A DNA stretch of 64,000 bases from Panonychus citri (lineage: Eukaryota; Arthropoda; Arachnida; Trombidiformes; Tetranychidae): positions 38,501-102,500 of the forward strand of contig NW_026515517.1 of assembly GCF_014898815.1 (NCBI RefSeq), given 5' to 3'. Shown piece after piece: positions 61,217 to 64,000 of this stretch (position 1 is the first letter of the stretch; each line of letters begins with the position of its first letter). Position numbers and translations under genes: made by a program. The notes beneath the pieces were generated by a model, which saw only the letters and a program-made list of their open reading frames with translations, was not told the origin of the DNA and made no database searches.

Positions 61217-61777
61217 TTGTTGTTGTTGTTGTTTATATTGTTGTTGTTGTTTACGTTTTTCATCGATAAAACAATGGAATGAACATCGATCAATTGGACT
61301 AATAGTTAACATTTGCGGGATATCAGCGATTGATGTTAAATCAGAGTTAATGAAAGCAGCTAAATTATTTGTGTGTAAAGTAATTGGTGACGAAAATTTA
61401 CAAATGAGTTGCGTAAGTGTACTATTGCCAGGTGAGACAGGTAAACGTACAAGTTGACCATGTTCACTGGGTTCACAAGTAGCCCTAAAAATAACTTCAA
61501 AACATGTACCGGAACATTTATACGATGCGTGTACAAAAGTGTACTCTCCTGTATGGAAAGATGTTACAATATCGTAATTTTGATTACAACCAACAATCAA
61601 ATTGGTACCAGCACCAATACTGGAATAAAATATCCAAGTTACTATATTTTTATCGGAAACTTTTCGCTCCAACCAGTGTTTACAAGAGACATTAAACGGT
61701 GACTTTAATTGGGCTTTAAGATTTACAGGTATTGTTTTTCGCTTATATTTTGTTACTATTCTACTGGGTTTGGGCAT
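61106..61777 (-). CDS. Hypothetical Cys-rich protein with polyQ and polyR tail, 223 aa
   Basis: First ATG at 61777, overlapping the previous gene by 17 bp in another frame. Residues 20-170 hold at least seven cysteines spaced as in an extracellular domain (for example SYKCSGTCFEV) but no signal peptide. The end is a polyQ run followed by about ten arginines encoded by a CGA-type microsatellite (61147-61176). Without a signal sequence the Cys pattern makes more sense if this is the distal part of the membrane protein encoded just upstream. Confidence 0.5.
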
Positions 61778-62573
61778 TTGTAGCTCGCTTGTTTTTATGA
61801 GTCTCAATAAATCTTTCTATTTGATGTAAACTAAAATTAAACTTTTGTGCCAGATTTTGCCTACTATTCAATAAACTGTGACTTTGGGTTACATTGGTTG
61901 CTCTGTGTTGCTTCACTTCAACAAATATTTTTTTACCCTTGTATTGAGTATGTTCCTGTATTTTCTTTTTTTCTTTCTGTTGTTCTAATATTTGGTTTTC
62001 TTGTGTTGCTGGCTGTTGCTGTTCATGCTCTTGTCTATCATATGTGTAAATGCTAGCATCAAATGCTAACATTTGGTTGGCTAAGCAAAAATTCAGGGCA
62101 TCCAGCAGTGTTAAATGCCTATGATTATTTAAACTTTGATGTGACTTTTTGTTGTTGTTGTTGTTGTTGTTGTTGCCATTATTGATATCATTGAAATAGT
62201 GTATGTAAACGTATGAATTTTTATACTCATCAAGTAACAGCGAGCCATTAAAATCGTAACATATTTTTCGTAATTTAATCTGCGGAGTAAGTGCTGTTAC
62301 CAGATATCCAGGATTTGAGCAACCAGCGTTAATCAGGTCACCAGAATTGTTTGAACTTATCATATAAATTGATCCATGGATCGCGTATATTAGCCAATTA
62401 AGGGTTGGAAATAAAATCAATCTATCACAAATGTTATCTGTTGACTTGTCATACATTGTTATAAAGCCATTGTTGTATCCGGTACTCGTTATATGATTTG
62501 CTATGTTCCTGTTTACTCGTAGTAAAATGTAAGAAACATACAATATTAATATCACCAGTGATAGAATAATCAT
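61761..62573 (-). CDS. N-anchored membrane protein, 270 aa
   Basis: ATG at 62571-62573 followed at once by a hydrophobic anchor (about residues 2-20), as in PIF-type envelope proteins. The first 140 residues are folded-looking with three cysteines. An Asn run, a helical stretch and a Gln/Glu-rich region follow. Divergent from the primase-like gene (130 bp). May be one broken gene with 61777-61106. Confidence 0.6.
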   Translation of the reverse strand: MIILSLVILILYVSYILLRVNRNIANHITSTGYNNGFITMYDKSTDNICDRLILFPTLNWLIYAIHGSIYMISSNNSGDLINAGCSNPGYLVTALTPQIKLRKICYDFNGSLLLDEYKNSYVYIHYFNDINNGNNNNNNNNKKSHQSLNNHRHLTLLDALNFCLANQMLAFDASIYTYDRQEHEQQQPATQENQILEQQKEKKKIQEHTQYKGKKIFVEVKQHRATNVTQSHSLLNSRQNLAQKFNFSLHQIERFIETHKNKRATNAQTQ

Positions 62574-62703
62574 TTTGTTTCCAATTGTTACTTCATTACT
62601 TTTACTATTTTCTCACATACAAAACTTCACACGTATCAATCATTTCTGGTTTTTCATTGTTTGTTTTATCAACAATCGGTTAGACAAGAAAAAACTACGC
62701 AAA

Positions 62704-63800
62704 ATGTACAGCACTGCTACTACTTCTACTTCTATTACTCCCACTACTCCTACTACTACTAATCAGAACAGTTTACCGACAGATACAAATCAAGAAATAG
62801 CAGCTCTCGAGATGCAATTTATTGAAAAGTTTGCACTTGAACCTTATCCGCAAAATGATTATTTTATTCCATTATCACCAAAAGATACAGTTTTCAATTC
62901 ACGAGCACTTGGTGGAAAAAATTATGTACACAGATATGGTCACTGTGAACCTATTGATTGTCGTACAGATTTTGATATGTTTTCACAACTTGGGACAACA
63001 TTAACGGTTAACAATGAACTAACCTATTTACGGTATGCTTCCTGGGATATTGACTGTCCTTGTAAAAACAGTATAAAACCATTTTCACCACGTTTAACAT
63101 TATCAACATCAACAACAACCGTGCTGCCAACATGTAAAGAACCAAGCGTCATCTCAAGATCTGCTTTGATTCATCAATCATCTGATGATGCCTCTAACAC
63201 GGGTGATCAACCAATACCAACCCCATACATTGGTTACCATGTTAACGAAGTTCATGTAACTTCTTTCGTTGCAAAACTTAAAACAATATTTTCAAACAAT
63301 CATAACATGGATAACGTTGAATGTATCATTCACGCTAAAGACTGCGGATTCCATGTTTACACAAATATACCGATGACTCTTAACTTTCAATGTTATCTAA
63401 CAGGTAAAATATTGAAAGCACACTTTGGTCATACATTTATCATTGAAATACCATCACTTATGCCGGTACCCTTTTCAGCAAAAATACCTGGTCAATGCTA
63501 CAAACCTTTATATTATTTGACAACAACAACAACAACAACAACAACAAGTACAGTAACAGAAGGTGCAACACTGTCGGGTGGGAGAAAAATTTACATTACT
63601 TATTGTGGTATAAAATTTTTGGATAATTTTATCTATACGAAAAAGACTCTTGATACCGATGATGGTAGTTTTGATGCTGGTGATTTTCCTGGATACGAGA
63701 GTTTAATTCGAGAGCAGACTCAATTGTCTACTCCAGCACCTAACAATGCTCTACGGTTAGGTTCTATATCTCATCATCATCACCAACAGCATCATCGTCC

Positions 63801-63832
<32 letters not shown>

Positions 63833-64000
63833 CTTTTTTGATTTCACCATCATCATACTTATCATCCTCGACATCAACATCAGCAATGGAAGATCAAAAC
63901 AACACGGCAACAATATCAGGATACTCGAGAGATAAAAGAAGAATAGGTACATTAATTGGTGTTAATAAACTATTCATTTATGAAGCTCGTTCTGCATTCT
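62704..64000 (+). CDS. Primase-like protein (archaeo-eukaryotic primase type), truncated by window end
   Basis: ATG at 62704, preceded by no usable upstream ATG; the frame is open for 432 codons to the window edge. After a Thr-rich start, residues 108-120 read LRYASWDIDCPC, matching the hhDhD first catalytic motif of AEP-type primases (Asp115, Asp117). About 100 residues later KDCGFHVYTN (His217) fits the second motif, an xH in a strand. The third motif could lie in the ITYCGIKFLDNF segment or beyond. The family includes LEF-1 and herpesvirus/poxvirus-type primases. Large Thr and Gln/Ser inserts interrupt the domain. The C-terminus is missing. Confidence 0.5.

Noticed and set aside
1..64000. 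CRISPR arrays, tRNA or rRNA genes
   Set aside because: No regularly spaced short repeats with unique spacers and no tRNA-like cloverleaf or rRNA-like segment were seen; the periodic signals are triplet microsatellites and the long hr-like repeat.

Overview
The window looks like part of a large double-stranded DNA virus of arthropods related to nudiviruses and baculoviruses (Naldaviricetes). The assignment rests on several lineage markers seen together: P74/PIF-0 (13755-11797, minus), PIF-2 (27805-26522, minus), an Ac81-like membrane protein (47111-46647, minus), a LEF-5/TFIIS-like zinc ribbon (60687-60899), a helicase-2-type SF1 helicase (15385-17982), a protamine-like P6.9 candidate (33797-34024), a VLF-1/integrase-type tyrosine recombinase (56604-55516, minus), a FEN1-like nuclease (24855-26498) and three nucleoside/thymidylate-kinase-like genes. 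The sequence is AT-rich and gene-dense. Nearly every large gene carries in-frame trinucleotide microsatellites (CAA, GAT, AGT, GAA). Whether this is a free virus or an integrated copy cannot be decided here; no host gene is visible.

Layout. 1-780: AT-rich tract plus a worn copy of the large repeat. 781-5955: unknown gene, kinase-like gene and two unknown genes. 6529-13755: minus-strand cluster with PIF-0 at its head. 13936-17982: kinase-like gene and helicase. 17999-21764: membrane and secreted proteins (mucin-like, leucine-rich repeat), two of them broken by frameshifts. 21711-24647: small minus-strand unknowns. 24855-27805: FEN1-like nuclease facing PIF-2. 27804-34024: acidic and unknown proteins ending in the protamine-like gene. 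34501-41073: two unknowns, a third kinase-like gene and a membrane-anchored esterase/lipase. 41064-43275: a nucleotidyltransferase-like gene bracketed by a diverged duplication. 43300-45932: a large inverted-repeat array around an AT-rich core, a candidate replication origin. 46647-50619: Ac81 and unknowns. 51360-53165: a pogo/Tigger-like DDE transposase homologue. 53671-55041: a second LRR protein. 55516-60899: recombinase, unknowns and LEF-5. 61106-64000: two overlapping membrane/secreted unknowns and a truncated primase-like gene.

Genes are repeatedly arranged as head-to-head pairs with short or absent intergenic DNA. At two loci the opposing ATG codons share one CATG, and at a third they lie within 9 bp. 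Functionally the set covers oral entry (PIF-0, PIF-2, perhaps other membrane proteins), DNA replication and recombination (primase-like, helicase, FEN1-like, recombinase, kinase-like), late transcription (LEF-5) and DNA packaging (P6.9, Ac81). Many large genes remain unrecognised. Starts given here are ATG codons, chosen over the longer non-ATG open frames because the genes are read by eukaryotic ribosomes.
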